In this document: piece by piece, positions 38,718 through 48,210 of the stretch
Numbering within the stretch: position 1 is the first letter of the stretch
How the letters are laid out: every line of letters begins with the position of its first letter
Assembly (NCBI RefSeq): GCF_001580615.1
Contig: NZ_LHZC01000042.1
Location: 1 to 64,000, forward strand
Reading direction: 5' to 3'
Origin: Acetobacter malorum
GTDB lineage: Bacteria > Pseudomonadota > Alphaproteobacteria > Acetobacterales > Acetobacteraceae
Length of the DNA stretch: 64,000 bases
Notes under the pieces: generated by a model
Told to the model about the DNA's origin: nothing
Seen by the model: the letters and a program-made list of their open reading frames with translations, nothing else
The model's database searches: none
Made by a program: the position numbers and the translations under genes

Positions 38718-41330
38718 TTGGAGTCAGGATCCAGGCCCTTGGCGCGCGTGAGCCACTCAAGATCTTCCGATTACGTCCCCTCCCCTTACAAAAGCGCGTT
38801 TCGTCTGCGCCTTGAAGAAGGCGGGGGAATTTTGCTGTGCCTGCTCGCCTGCGTCTTGCTGGTCGCACTGGTTACGTACAACCCGAACGATCCCTCCTTT
38901 AATACCGCAACCGGCCAGCCGCCCACCAATCTGCTGGGTATGACCGGGGCTGTGCTGTCTGACACCCTGCTACAGGGAATCGGACTAGCTGCGGTTCTGC
39001 CTTCCCTGATTCTGGTGGCCTGGGGCTGGCGTTTCCTAAGCCATCGTCTGCTGGGGCATGAAGCACCAATGGTGTTCGCCCTGCGCGTGGTGGCGCTGAT
39101 CTGCCTGCTGCCGGTTGCCGGGGCTCTCCTTGCCGCCATTCCGCTCCTGTTTACCGCCCTACCCCCCATCCACTGGCCGACACAGGCTGGAATTGGTGGG
39201 GGCATCGGCTTTTCCATTGCCCAGACATCCCTCTCCGCTGGCACGGCGGCCATTGGCCCGGCTGGTGGCATGGTAATCTGGATTCTCGGTAGCCTGCTCG
39301 CCATTCTGCTCACAGCGCTCTGCACAGGCCTGCGGCGTGAAGAATGGCTGACGCTCTGGCGCGGGATGATGGTGCTCTTTCGCCTGCCCGGCCAGCTTGG
39401 CATGCGCTTTGTGCGCTACTACGCCAGCCGTAAACCCCAGACAGCCGAAGTCTCCGGCCCGCTGGGAGGCTATGCGAGCGGAGAAGAAACGACCTGCGCC
39501 AAAGGCAGCGGTGGATCTGCGCACAGCCTGTTTCAGGATGATGAGGACGAGGAAGATATCCCCGTCTCGACCCGAGCGGGAAATGCAGGCCCTGCGGCTT
39601 ATGCTCCTGAACCGGAAGAATCTGCTCCAGCTCAGACCACAGCGCCTGTGCGGGAAGAACCTGCTGCTGCCTCCGGCCTGACTCTGGAGCCTGCCCCCTC
39701 TCCGGCCCCCGCGCAGGGCCGGAATGGTCTTCTGGGCCGGTTGTTTACCGGCAAGGATGCAGCGACCTCCGGTAGCCCCGCCAAAGCGGCGAAAGCCTCT
39801 TCCGCCCCGACCCGGAAGGGTGGCTGGGAACTCCCGCCGCTGGAACTGCTGAAACCCGCTCCGGCCCGCACACAACATGGCCCCTCGGAAGAGGACCTCA
39901 CCAAAACAGCGCGCCAGCTGGAACAGGTGCTGTGTGATTACGGCGTGCAGGGCACGATTGTTGGTATGAGCGCGGGTCCGGTCGTCACGCTCTATGAGCT
40001 GGAGCCCGCAGCCGGTATCCGTTCTGCTCGCGTGATTGGTCTGGCGGATGACGTCGCGCGCTCCCTTTCCGTGCTGAGTGTCCGTATTGCGACCGTCCCC
40101 GGTCGTAATGTGATCGGTATTGAAGTGCCGAACAAAAAGCGGGAAACGGTTTATTTGTCCGAGCTGCTCAATCAGCCGGACTGGCGGGAAGACCCGGCCC
40201 ATCTCTCTCTCGCACTTGGTAAGGATATTGAGGGCGAACCCGTCTTCAGTGACCTCGCCCGTATGCCGCATCTGCTGGTGGCCGGCACCACCGGGTCCGG
40301 TAAATCGGTTGGCGTTAACGCCATGATTCTCTCGCTACTCTACCGACTTTCCCCGGATGAGTGCCGCCTGATCATGATCGACCCCAAGGTGCTGGAACTC
40401 TCCATTTATGATGGCATTCCGCACCTGCTGACCCCGGTTGTGACAGAACCGCCGAAAGCCGTGAACGCCCTGAAATGGGTTGTGCGGGAAATGGACCGCC
40501 GTTACCGCACCATGGCGCATCTGCAGGTGCGTAACATTGCAGGCTACAACGCCCGTGCGGCAGAAGCCCGCGCGGATGGGGAAGTGGTTGTCCGCCGTGT
40601 GCAGACCGGGTTTGACCCGGAGACTGGGAATCCGGTGTTTGAGGAACAGTCCGTCACACTGGACCCGATGCCCTATATCGTCGTGATTATCGACGAGGTG
40701 GCCGACCTGATGATGACCGCTGGTAAGGAAATTGACGCCTGTGTGCAGCGTCTGGCCCAGAAGGCCCGTGCAGCGGGTATCCATGTGGTCATGGCGACAC
40801 AGCGCCCCTCCGTGGACGTTATTACCGGCACCATTAAAGCCAACTTCCCAACCCGTATTTCCTTCCAGGTGATCAGCAAGTTCGACAGCCGCACCATTCT
40901 GGGTGAACAGGGCGCCGAACAGCTTCTCGGGCAGGGTGATATGCTGTTTATGCAGGGTGGCGGCCGCATTACCCGCGTGCATGGTCCGTTTGTGGCCGAT
41001 AACGAGGTCGAGCAGGTCGTCAACTTCCTGAAGGAACAGGGCGAGCCGATTTATGATGACGACGTTCTGTCCGAACCGGTGGAAGAAGCCCCGGCCAGCA
41101 GCGGCAAATCCGGCGGCGGCGATAACGGCGAATCCGACATGTATGATGAAGCCGTGGCCATTGTGACGCGGGAAGGTAAGGCTTCGACCTCCTTCGTGCA
41201 GCGGCACCTGTCCATTGGCTACAACCGCGCTGCCAAGCTGATTGAGCAGATGGAGCGTGAAGGCATTATCAGCCGCGCCGACCATGTGGGTCGCCGCAAG
41301 GTGCTGACTGGCCCCAACCGCGAGGAATGA
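38718..41330 (+). CDS. ftsK: DNA translocase FtsK
   Basis: FtsK anchors to the division septum and pumps DNA so that chromosome dimers are resolved. The 870-residue protein has four or five N-terminal membrane segments (about 35-200) and a linker rich in Glu, Pro and Ala (about 245-390). The RecA-like motor carries Walker A GTTGSGKS (523-530), and a C-terminal gamma winged-helix domain reads DNA polarity sequences. The start is uncertain: TTG 38718, or GTG 38748 ten codons in, both with weak ribosome binding sites. The stop overlaps the next gene by 4 bases. Confidence 0.95.
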   Translation: MESGSRPLARVSHSRSSDYVPSPYKSAFRLRLEEGGGILLCLLACVLLVALVTYNPNDPSFNTATGQPPTNLLGMTGAVLSDTLLQGIGLAAVLPSLILVAWGWRFLSHRLLGHEAPMVFALRVVALICLLPVAGALLAAIPLLFTALPPIHWPTQAGIGGGIGFSIAQTSLSAGTAAIGPAGGMVIWILGSLLAILLTALCTGLRREEWLTLWRGMMVLFRLPGQLGMRFVRYYASRKPQTAEVSGPLGGYASGEETTCAKGSGGSAHSLFQDDEDEEDIPVSTRAGNAGPAAYAPEPEESAPAQTTAPVREEPAAASGLTLEPAPSPAPAQGRNGLLGRLFTGKDAATSGSPAKAAKASSAPTRKGGWELPPLELLKPAPARTQHGPSEEDLTKTARQLEQVLCDYGVQGTIVGMSAGPVVTLYELEPAAGIRSARVIGLADDVARSLSVLSVRIATVPGRNVIGIEVPNKKRETVYLSELLNQPDWREDPAHLSLALGKDIEGEPVFSDLARMPHLLVAGTTGSGKSVGVNAMILSLLYRLSPDECRLIMIDPKVLELSIYDGIPHLLTPVVTEPPKAVNALKWVVREMDRRYRTMAHLQVRNIAGYNARAAEARADGEVVVRRVQTGFDPETGNPVFEEQSVTLDPMPYIVVIIDEVADLMMTAGKEIDACVQRLAQKARAAGIHVVMATQRPSVDVITGTIKANFPTRISFQVISKFDSRTILGEQGAEQLLGQGDMLFMQGGGRITRVHGPFVADNEVEQVVNFLKEQGEPIYDDDVLSEPVEEAPASSGKSGGGDNGESDMYDEAVAIVTREGKASTSFVQRHLSIGYNRAAKLIEQMEREGIISRADHVGRRKVLTGPNREE

Positions 41331-41998
41331 GCAAACCCCTCCCCTGCCCTTTCCGGCTCAGCGTGCTGTATCAGGATCAGCATGTGGTGATTCTGGATAA
41401 ACCTGCCGGTGTGCCCGTGCATGCCGGGCCAAAGGGTGGGCCTTGCGTGGAAGACTGTTTTCCCCTGCTCTCCCGCCGCAAGGACGGGCCTTGGCTGGCA
41501 CATCGGCTGGATGCGGAAACCTCCGGCTGTCTGGCCATTGCCCTGCGCAAGCAGCCCCTTTTGGCCATGCAAAAAGCCTTTACCGACAAGACCGCGCGTA
41601 AAACCTACTGGGCCGTTGTGGAGGGGGGACCGGACGCAGAGCGGGGTGAAATCTCCCTGCCTCTGACCAAAAAAACGGCTCCGTCTGGCTGGAGCATGGT
41701 CACCGCTTCGGATGGCGCCCCGGCCCGCACCGACTGGCGTGTGCTGGGACGTGGCGAGGGGCTATGCTGGCTGGAACTCTCTTTGCACACAGGACGCACG
41801 CATCAGGCCCGCGTGCATTGCGCCGCCATGGGCTGGCCGATTCTGGGGGATACGCTCTACGGGCACCCTCACCCGGAAGGGCTGCACCTGCTGGCCCGCA
41901 GTCTGACGCTGCCACTTACGCCGCCCGTTGCCGCCACAGCGCCGCCCCGCGAAGGCATGGAAGCCGCACTCCGGGCTTGCGGGTGGCAGGGTATCTAA
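41327..41998 (+). CDS. RluA-family RNA pseudouridine synthase
   Basis: The 223-residue enzyme isomerises uridine in rRNA or tRNA. The catalytic motif HRLDAETSG places the nucleophilic Asp at residue 62. An N-terminal S4 domain is absent, so it belongs to the short RluA/TruC-like forms. It overlaps the ftsK stop by 4 bases (ATGA) and is probably translated with it. The target base cannot be assigned from sequence. Confidence 0.88.
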   Translation: MSKPLPCPFRLSVLYQDQHVVILDKPAGVPVHAGPKGGPCVEDCFPLLSRRKDGPWLAHRLDAETSGCLAIALRKQPLLAMQKAFTDKTARKTYWAVVEGGPDAERGEISLPLTKKTAPSGWSMVTASDGAPARTDWRVLGRGEGLCWLELSLHTGRTHQARVHCAAMGWPILGDTLYGHPHPEGLHLLARSLTLPLTPPVAATAPPREGMEAALRACGWQGI

Positions 41999-42048
41999 GG
42001 CCTGAAAAACACTCTTCTAAGCGAATAACGTTCCTGAAAGGGCGGTCG

Positions 42049-43233
42049 TCAGGCCCGGAACAGTCCTTTCCAGCGCCATTCCCGCACAATGTCTTCATGC
42101 AGGAGGCGGCGTTTTTCCCGCATGGTAGCGGCATCAAACAACCGGGCACGGGCACGGCCAGCCTGCCCTGCTTCCGCTCGTAGGGCTGGCGAGGTGATGA
42201 GGCGTTCCAGAACATCGGCCAGATCGTTCGGTTCATCCGGGTCCGCATACAATCCGGCATCCCCGACTACATCCGGCAGACCGCCCCGATGCGAGGCCAC
42301 AACGGCTGCTCCGCATCCCATCGCTTCCAGAGCTGCCATACCAAACGGTTCCGGCCAGCGGCTGGGCACCGCCACCACGGCGGCCCAACTCATGGCCTGC
42401 ATCACAGCCTCATGCGGCTGATAGCCGCGCAGCACCACACCGGCCTGTTCAGCCTGCGGACGCAAAGCGTTGAGAAACGGAGTCTCTGGCGAGTCGGGGC
42501 CGAAGCGATCAGCGCCAATCATCTCAGCGCGCCAGCCTGCATGCCGGGGCAGAACGCGGGCGCAGGCCGCCACAAAAGCATCGGCCCCTTTATCCGCCAC
42601 AATGCGCCCGGCAAACAGCAGCACCGGGTCTCGCTGTTCCGCTGGCGGCGGTAAGGCAGAAAGATCCAGACTATTAGGCAGCACCCGCACGCAGGAGGTG
42701 ACACCCGGACTGATAAAGCGCCCACGCACCCATTCTGAGACCGCGACCACCGCCACAGCCTGCCCCAGATGCTCACGCTCTGCCGCTGTACGGGCGCGCC
42801 GCATGCCACACGGGTCATTATGCAGCACCAGCACAATCGGCAGGCCGGGGCAGGCTTTGCGCAGAGCCAGAGCAACATCAGGCCGGTTATGGACTTCAAT
42901 CAGATCAGGCCGGACAGACCGGGCCACACGCGCAACGCCCGCCGCATAACGCTGAATGCGACTGAAAGGCCGAAAGACTGGCACCACAGGCACAAACCGC
43001 ACCCCGGCAAAGGGCTGCCCAACAGGCGGAAGCCCGACGACAGTTTCCGCACTCCCCGCCATGCGCCGCACCAGCAGCGCAATGGCCCCGGCCTCACCGG
43101 GTGCGAAACGTTCTCTCGGAGTCAGCACCGTCAGAACGCGCAAGGCTGAATGTGGGCCTTGCGCGCCTCGTTCTTCGGCAACTTCGGTCGGTGTGGGAGC
43201 CGTTGGCGAGCCCTCGCCGGGAAGCGCCGTCAT
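42049..43233 (-). CDS. Group 1 (GT4) glycosyltransferase
   Basis: The 394-residue protein has a GT-B fold of the GT4 family. EPFGMAALEAMGCGAAVVAS contains the E-x7-E motif that binds the donor nucleotide sugar, and the N-terminal half has HNRPDVALALRK-type acceptor-domain helices. It could add a sugar to lipopolysaccharide or exopolysaccharide, but the donor is unknown. The N-terminal 30 residues look disordered and may not belong to the domain. It lies about 30 bases downstream of the GST gene on the same strand. Confidence 0.85.
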   Translation of the reverse strand: MTALPGEGSPTAPTPTEVAEERGAQGPHSALRVLTVLTPRERFAPGEAGAIALLVRRMAGSAETVVGLPPVGQPFAGVRFVPVVPVFRPFSRIQRYAAGVARVARSVRPDLIEVHNRPDVALALRKACPGLPIVLVLHNDPCGMRRARTAAEREHLGQAVAVVAVSEWVRGRFISPGVTSCVRVLPNSLDLSALPPPAEQRDPVLLFAGRIVADKGADAFVAACARVLPRHAGWRAEMIGADRFGPDSPETPFLNALRPQAEQAGVVLRGYQPHEAVMQAMSWAAVVAVPSRWPEPFGMAALEAMGCGAAVVASHRGGLPDVVGDAGLYADPDEPNDLADVLERLITSPALRAEAGQAGRARARLFDAATMREKRRLLHEDIVREWRWKGLFRA

Positions 43234-43266
43234 ATCTGGCAGAACATCACAGAAAAACGAGCCCGA

Positions 43267-43938
43267 TCAGGCCAGAGATTCATAAACGTCCAGATACCAG
43301 TCTGTGGGTTCCTGCGCAGCCTGATCGTACCAGTCCTGCATCAACGGATGCTGGCGCACGGCCGCCATATACTGGCGGGAAACATCAGAAAGACCGGGCA
43401 CATCGTAGGACAGAAATCGCGCCACAATGGGGGCATACATGGCATCGGCATTGCCAAACTCTGCCCCAAAGAGGAATGCGCCATCCTGCCCAAAACGTGT
43501 GCGGGCATCGGTCCAGAGGGCATCAATACGGGCGATGTCTTTCAACACGTCCTCATCAAACCCCGCAGCCGGCGGACGCTTATCGCGGCCCAGATTCATG
43601 GGCAGAGCAGCCCGCACAGCGCGGAAACCGGAATGCATTTCAGCAGAAATGGAGCGCGCAACCGCGCGGGCACAACGGTCAGCAGGCCAGAGATCGGGGT
43701 CCTGTTCCGCACAATATTCCGCAATAGAGAGCGAGTCCCACACCACGGCACCATGATGTTCCAGATACGGTACGCAGCCGTTGGGAGAGAGCGTTTTGAG
43801 TGCTGTCGTCTTGCCGCCACCGGCCAGAGGGATGACATCAATATCGACATTCAGCCCGGCCAGCCGGACCGAAAGCCAGCCCCGCAGAGACCATGAAGAA
43901 TAGCGCTGCGTTCCAATAACCAGCCGTCCGTCTGCCAT
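43267..43938 (-). CDS. Glutathione S-transferase family protein
   Basis: The 223-residue protein has an N-terminal thioredoxin-fold domain (about residues 5-80), with WSLRGW holding the usual active-site Ser/Tyr region and the conserved VPYLEHHG cis-Pro segment. An all-helical C-terminal domain follows. Specific activity cannot be told from sequence; such proteins may be detoxifying, isomerase or reductase. AAGGAGAG is a good ribosome binding site. It lies 12 bases downstream of mnmA and is probably in the same transcript. Confidence 0.85.
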   Translation of the reverse strand: MADGRLVIGTQRYSSWSLRGWLSVRLAGLNVDIDVIPLAGGGKTTALKTLSPNGCVPYLEHHGAVVWDSLSIAEYCAEQDPDLWPADRCARAVARSISAEMHSGFRAVRAALPMNLGRDKRPPAAGFDEDVLKDIARIDALWTDARTRFGQDGAFLFGAEFGNADAMYAPIVARFLSYDVPGLSDVSRQYMAAVRQHPLMQDWYDQAAQEPTDWYLDVYESLA

Positions 43939-43950
43939 CTTTTCTCTCCT

Positions 43951-45033
43951 TCAGGCCGCCGACGTTGCCTCCGCCCGGCGAATAAAGCCGCCGCCCAGAA
44001 TGCGGCTGCCATCATAAAACACACAGGCCTGACCGGGGGCGGGCATGGCGGGTTCTTCCAGCAGAACAGTCGCACCCTCCGCAGTCGGCACCACACGGGC
44101 CGGGCGGGGCTCTTCCCGCGCACGCATCTGCACGCGGCAGACCAGCCCTTCCGGCGGAGCGTCTACCAGCCAGTTCACATCCCGCACGGAAAGGGTGCTG
44201 ACGTAAGATCCCTCACGCGGGCCAATCACCACGCGCTTGCGGCCCGGTTCCACACCGACAACCATCTGACGCTCACCATCCAGCCGGGCCGCGTTACCCA
44301 GCCGTTTGCTCTGGCCAACGGTAAAACGCATCACGCCTTCATGCTGGCCAACAACACGGCCGGCGCTATCCACAATCTCGCCGGGGCCAGCCATTTCGGG
44401 GTGCATTTTTTCCACGAGGTCCACATAGGACCCATCGCTGACAAAGCAGAGATCCTGACTGTCCGGCTTACCCGCCACAACCAGTCCGAAGCGCTCAGCT
44501 TCCTCACGCACAGCGGCCTTGTCCGGCATGTCGCCCAGCGGGAAACGCAGGAAATCCAGCTGTTCCCGCGTGGTGGCAAACAGGAACCAGGACTGGTCCC
44601 GCGCCTCATCAACCGGGCGGTGCAGTTCTGCCCCGTTCGGGCCTTCCACACGGCGCACATAGTGGCCGGTGGCCATGGCGTCGGCCCCGATTTCCTTCGC
44701 CAGCCCCAACAGGTCGGTAAATTTCACGCCCTGATTACAGGCCACGCAGGGGACCGGGGTTTCACCGGCTGCATAGGCATCGGCAAACCGCTCGATCACG
44801 CTGTCCTTAAACCGGCGTTCCGCATCAATCACATAATGCGGGAATCCCAGACGGTCGGCCACGGCACGGGCATCACGGATGTCCTGCCCGGCACAGCATG
44901 CGCCTTTTTTGGCCGCACCGCGGGAATCATAAAGCTGAAGGGTCGCTCCGATTACCTCGTGCCCTTCTGCCTGAAGGCGGGCGGCAACCACGGAACTGTC
45001 CACCCCCCCGGACATGGCCACAAGAATGCGCAT
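43951..45033 (-). CDS. mnmA: tRNA-specific 2-thiouridylase MnmA
   Basis: MnmA places sulfur at C2 of the wobble uridine of tRNA-Lys, tRNA-Glu and tRNA-Gln, using ATP and a persulfide relay. The 360-residue protein has the PP-loop SGGVDSS (8-14). The likely nucleophile Cys99 (in VACNQGVKF) and persulfide Cys196 (DSQDLCFV) match the MnmA pair. AAAGGGGA precedes the start. The gene follows a 2Fe-2S ferredoxin and two cysteine desulfurases on the same strand, which may supply its sulfur. Confidence 0.96.
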   Translation of the reverse strand: MRILVAMSGGVDSSVVAARLQAEGHEVIGATLQLYDSRGAAKKGACCAGQDIRDARAVADRLGFPHYVIDAERRFKDSVIERFADAYAAGETPVPCVACNQGVKFTDLLGLAKEIGADAMATGHYVRRVEGPNGAELHRPVDEARDQSWFLFATTREQLDFLRFPLGDMPDKAAVREEAERFGLVVAGKPDSQDLCFVSDGSYVDLVEKMHPEMAGPGEIVDSAGRVVGQHEGVMRFTVGQSKRLGNAARLDGERQMVVGVEPGRKRVVIGPREGSYVSTLSVRDVNWLVDAPPEGLVCRVQMRAREEPRPARVVPTAEGATVLLEEPAMPAPGQACVFYDGSRILGGGFIRRAEATSAA

Positions 45034-45065
45034 CGGCGCGTCCCCTTTTTATCTGTAAACGGTGT

Positions 45066-45380
45066 TCAGGCCGTGCGCGGCAGGCGCACAACCAGACCAT
45101 CCAGTGCTTCAGTCATGACAATCTGGCACCCAAGGCGGGACGTCTTTTCCAGACCAAAGGCCAGATCCAGCATATCTTCTTCATCATCCGTGGCGGCAGC
45201 CAGTTTCGGCGCCCAGGACGGGTCTACAACCACATGGCAGGTTGCGCAGGCCAGAGAGCCTTCACAGGCCCCTTCAAGATCAATGCCATGCTTGTGGGCA
45301 ATTTCAAGCACAGAAAGGCCGAGCGGCGCATCAACCGTGCGTTCGGTTCCGTCCTGTTCAACAAACGTCATCTGGGGCAT
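45066..45380 (-). CDS. 2Fe-2S ferredoxin (FdxB/ISC-type)
   Basis: The 104-residue protein carries the plant/vertebrate-type 2Fe-2S cluster site, with Cys39, Cys45 and Cys48 ([10 protein letters not shown]) and a fourth Cys at 85 (RLGCQIV). It has the acidic middle segment [10 protein letters not shown]. This type transfers electrons in Fe-S cluster assembly, and its position next to two cysteine desulfurases and mnmA fits that. AGGA with a rather long gap precedes the start. The upstream desulfurase stop lies only 7 bases away. Confidence 0.93.
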   Translation of the reverse strand: MPQMTFVEQDGTERTVDAPLGLSVLEIAHKHGIDLEGACEGSLACATCHVVVDPSWAPKLAAATDDEEDMLDLAFGLEKTSRLGCQIVMTEALDGLVVRLPRTA

Positions 45381-45387
45381 TCGTTTT

Positions 45388-46551
45388 TTATCCTGCCAAG
45401 GCTGTCTTTGTCATGGCGGCCTGCACCAGCCTGTCCGCCGCGCGCTCCGCCTCGGCGGCTGAGGTAAAACGTCCGGGGGAGAGACGCAAGCTTCTTCCGG
45501 CCTCATCCCGCCCCAGACCCATGGCCTCCAGCACATAAGACGGGGCGATTTCCGCCGAAGAACAGGCCGAGCCCAGAGACACAGCCAGCCCCGGCATGGC
45601 GGCAATCACCTCCAGCGCCTTTAGGCCTTCCGGCAGACGCAGACTAAATAAACCCGGCAAACGAGGTGCAGCGGCGGCATTGACCACGACCCCCGGCAGG
45701 CTGCGTTTCACGCGCGCCAGAAACACGTCCCGCAGATGCTCAAGATGGGCAGCATCTTTCGGCCCTTCTTCCCGCGCAATCCGGCAGGCCTCCCCGAATC
45801 CAGCCAGCAAAAAGCCCGGCAATGTGCCGGACCGCAGCCCGCGCTCCTGCCCTCCGCCAGAAAACAGAGGGTGCAACCGCACCCGTGGACGGCGGCGGAC
45901 AAACAGCGCCCCGGCCCCTTTGGGACCGTAGAGTTTGTGCGAGGAAATAGACCCCAGAGCCAGACCCATTCGCCGCACATCGACCGGAATTTTCCCCGCT
46001 GCCTGCGCAAGGTCCGAATGCAGCAAGGCTCCGGCCTGCTCCACCAGCGGGGCGAGTGTTGCCAAATCCTGCAACACACCCGTCTCATTATTCGCCGCCA
46101 TGATGGAAACCAGAGCAGTTGGCACCTCAAGCGCCTTTTGCAAAACAGCCGGGTCCAGCAGTCCGTTGGCGTCCACAGGCAGAATAACCGGCTCAAATCC
46201 TTCCTGAGCCAAGTCCCGCACGCTTTCCAGAACGCATTTATGTTCGGTAGCCACGGTAATCACGCGGCGGCGCGGGCTGCCCTGTGCGGCCAGATGGCGT
46301 GCAGCCCCTTTGATGGCCAGATTATTGGCCTCGGTCGCGCCGGATGTGAAAATAATCTCACGCGGGTCGGCCCCAATGAGGGCAGCAACTTCTGCGCGTG
46401 CCGTTTCCACCAGCGCCGCAGCCCTCTGGCCCGAAGCGTGGGTGCTGCTGTGCGGATTCCCGTTCTCTTCTTCAAGAGCGGTTAGCATCACGGCCCGCAC
46501 GCGGGGGTCACACGGGGTGGTCGCCGCATGATCGAAATAAAGCTCGTCCAT
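45388..46551 (-). CDS. Cysteine desulfurase, copy 1 (NifS/IscS-like)
   Basis: This PLP enzyme removes sulfur from cysteine as a persulfide for Fe-S clusters or tRNA thiolation. The 387-residue protein has the PLP lysine Lys206 in [13 protein letters not shown] and the sulfur-accepting Cys330 in GSACSS. I start at ATG 46551 because GGGGAGGAC lies upstream. The longer frame would overlap the upstream desulfurase. It is followed by a ferredoxin gene after 7 bases. It is paralogous to the next gene upstream. Confidence 0.93.
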   Translation of the reverse strand: MDELYFDHAATTPCDPRVRAVMLTALEEENGNPHSSTHASGQRAAALVETARAEVAALIGADPREIIFTSGATEANNLAIKGAARHLAAQGSPRRRVITVATEHKCVLESVRDLAQEGFEPVILPVDANGLLDPAVLQKALEVPTALVSIMAANNETGVLQDLATLAPLVEQAGALLHSDLAQAAGKIPVDVRRMGLALGSISSHKLYGPKGAGALFVRRRPRVRLHPLFSGGGQERGLRSGTLPGFLLAGFGEACRIAREEGPKDAAHLEHLRDVFLARVKRSLPGVVVNAAAAPRLPGLFSLRLPEGLKALEVIAAMPGLAVSLGSACSSAEIAPSYVLEAMGLGRDEAGRSLRLSPGRFTSAAEAERAADRLVQAAMTKTALAG

Positions 46552-46567
46552 GTCCTCCCCTTTTTGG

Positions 46568-47716
46568 TTAGCCCGCAATGGTCGGGGCAGCACTTTGCGC
46601 CATGGCCCCATAAGCCCGGATAAACTGATTTATGTCGTCTTCCGTCACATTCCAGGGCAGGGACACACGAATGGCCTGCGCCGCAAGATCCCCAAGTCCC
46701 ATGGCGTCCAGCACATGAGAGGCCGCAACCTTGCCGGATGAGCAGGCAGACCCAGCAGACACACACACGCCATCCAGATCCAGCCGCATCAACTGTCCCT
46801 GCGCCCTGCGCCCCGGCAAGGACAGATTGGTGGTGTTAGCCAACCGGGGTGCATCACCGCCATTCACCACAGCACCTGCGGCAACCGCCGCCTCTTCCAG
46901 CTTATCCCGCAACGCTGCAAGCAGCTGAGCAGGCTGAGCCAGAGACGCCTGCAAGGCTGCCGTCAGCCCCGCCAGTGCTGGCAATGGCGGCGTACCGCCA
47001 CGGCGGCCCTGCTCCTGTCCGCCCCCTTCAAACAACGGGTCCAGACGCGCGGGAGCCGGACCTCGCAACAGCAAAGCCCCAGCACCTTTGGGGCCACCCA
47101 TTTTGTGGCCAGACAGAGCAAGGCTATCCATGCCCATCTCTTCAACACACAACGCCATGCGGCCTGCGGCCTGCACGGCATCCACATGCACATGCGCGCC
47201 ATGGATTCGGCAAAGGCGCACAATCTCCGCCATGGGGTGCAGAACACCCGTCTCGTTATTGGCCAGCATCAGACAGACAAAGGCGGACGGGCCGTCCTGC
47301 GCGAGTTCGGCTTCCAGCACATCCAGTCGCACCTGACCGGCAGCGTCCACGGGCAGCCACGCCAGCGGCGCGCCTGCTGGCACGCCCTTGCGCACGGCAT
47401 CATGTTCCGTCTGCCCGACCAGAAAGCGCCTGCCCTGCCCCAGCCCGTGCATGGCCAGAACATTGGCCTCCGTTCCACCAGAGGTGAAAATACAATTCAG
47501 CGGGGCCACACCAAGGGTTTTTGCAACCTGATCCCGCGCGTCTTCCAGCACGGCCCGCGCCATGCGCCCGGCCCGATGGACGGAGGAGGGATTGCCTGTC
47601 AGATCAGCCGCTGCAAGCATGGCCTCGCGCGCTTCCGGCCGGAGCGGTTCCGTCGCGTTGGCATCCAGATAAATCCTACGCGGCGTCTCACTCCCGCTGC
47701 GCGTCCAGAGACTCAT
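46568..47716 (-). CDS. Cysteine desulfurase, copy 2 (NifS-like)
   Basis: This 382-residue protein is another class V PLP enzyme, with Lys205 in SGHKMGGPKGAGA and the catalytic Cys325 in GSACSSGK. Its N-terminus (YLDANATEPLRPEA) differs from copy 1 (DHAATTPCD), so the pair is diverged rather than a recent duplication. The start ATG 47716 has AGAGGAGC upstream. It is first in a set with copy 1 (16-base gap), ferredoxin, mnmA and GST. The two copies may divide work between clusters and tRNA sulfur. Confidence 0.93.
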   Translation of the reverse strand: MSLWTRSGSETPRRIYLDANATEPLRPEAREAMLAAADLTGNPSSVHRAGRMARAVLEDARDQVAKTLGVAPLNCIFTSGGTEANVLAMHGLGQGRRFLVGQTEHDAVRKGVPAGAPLAWLPVDAAGQVRLDVLEAELAQDGPSAFVCLMLANNETGVLHPMAEIVRLCRIHGAHVHVDAVQAAGRMALCVEEMGMDSLALSGHKMGGPKGAGALLLRGPAPARLDPLFEGGGQEQGRRGGTPPLPALAGLTAALQASLAQPAQLLAALRDKLEEAAVAAGAVVNGGDAPRLANTTNLSLPGRRAQGQLMRLDLDGVCVSAGSACSSGKVAASHVLDAMGLGDLAAQAIRVSLPWNVTEDDINQFIRAYGAMAQSAAPTIAG

Positions 47717-48210
47717 ACTCTGCTCCTCTTTCCGGCCAGTTGCCGCTGCCCGATTGCCTTCACTTGTCCGTGCGTTCCCCTGCAAGGGGCACAAAACAGC
47801 CATTAGAACGATTTATGTGGAAATTATGATTGCACACCCCTTATAGAAGGGCACATGGTCGTTACCATACAGTGCAGCAAGGTGGGCCAGCATGGAGAGT
47901 CTGTTTTCCGGTGTCTTTGGTGGCCACAAGACAACACAGGAGCAGTATGCCCCTGCCAGCGACAAGGTCAATCTCAGATTTTGCGCCTCACCCCTTTTCC
48001 TGCCTCCTGCATGATACCATGTCCATAACAGACCTTTCTCAGCCGCGTCTTTCCTGCATGCGGCGGTGGGTGGCCTGTTTTACGAATGTTTTGCGGGCCG
48101 CCTGACCCGCCCGCACCGGCTTGTAGCGTGGCATCGCCGCCTGCCGGAGCATCTGCCAAACCGGGATGCGTCATGCCCACGGACGCATTTCAAAACAATG
48201 CGGAACCCGA
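47717..48210. other. Divergent intergenic region upstream of the desulfurase operon
   Basis: About 490 bases between the desulfurase copy 2 start and the alpha/beta hydrolase start. It should hold divergent promoters and is somewhat AT-rich near 47800-47870. A 52-codon open frame (47947-48105) has an AGGAG 4 bases before its ATG but no recognisable protein features. No IscR-like gene is present. Confidence 0.4.

Noticed and set aside
47947-48105. 52-codon frame between desulfurase and hydrolase genes
   Set aside because: It has a ribosome-site-like AGGAG, but the spacing to the ATG is too short, the product has no recognisable features, and the region is a divergent promoter.
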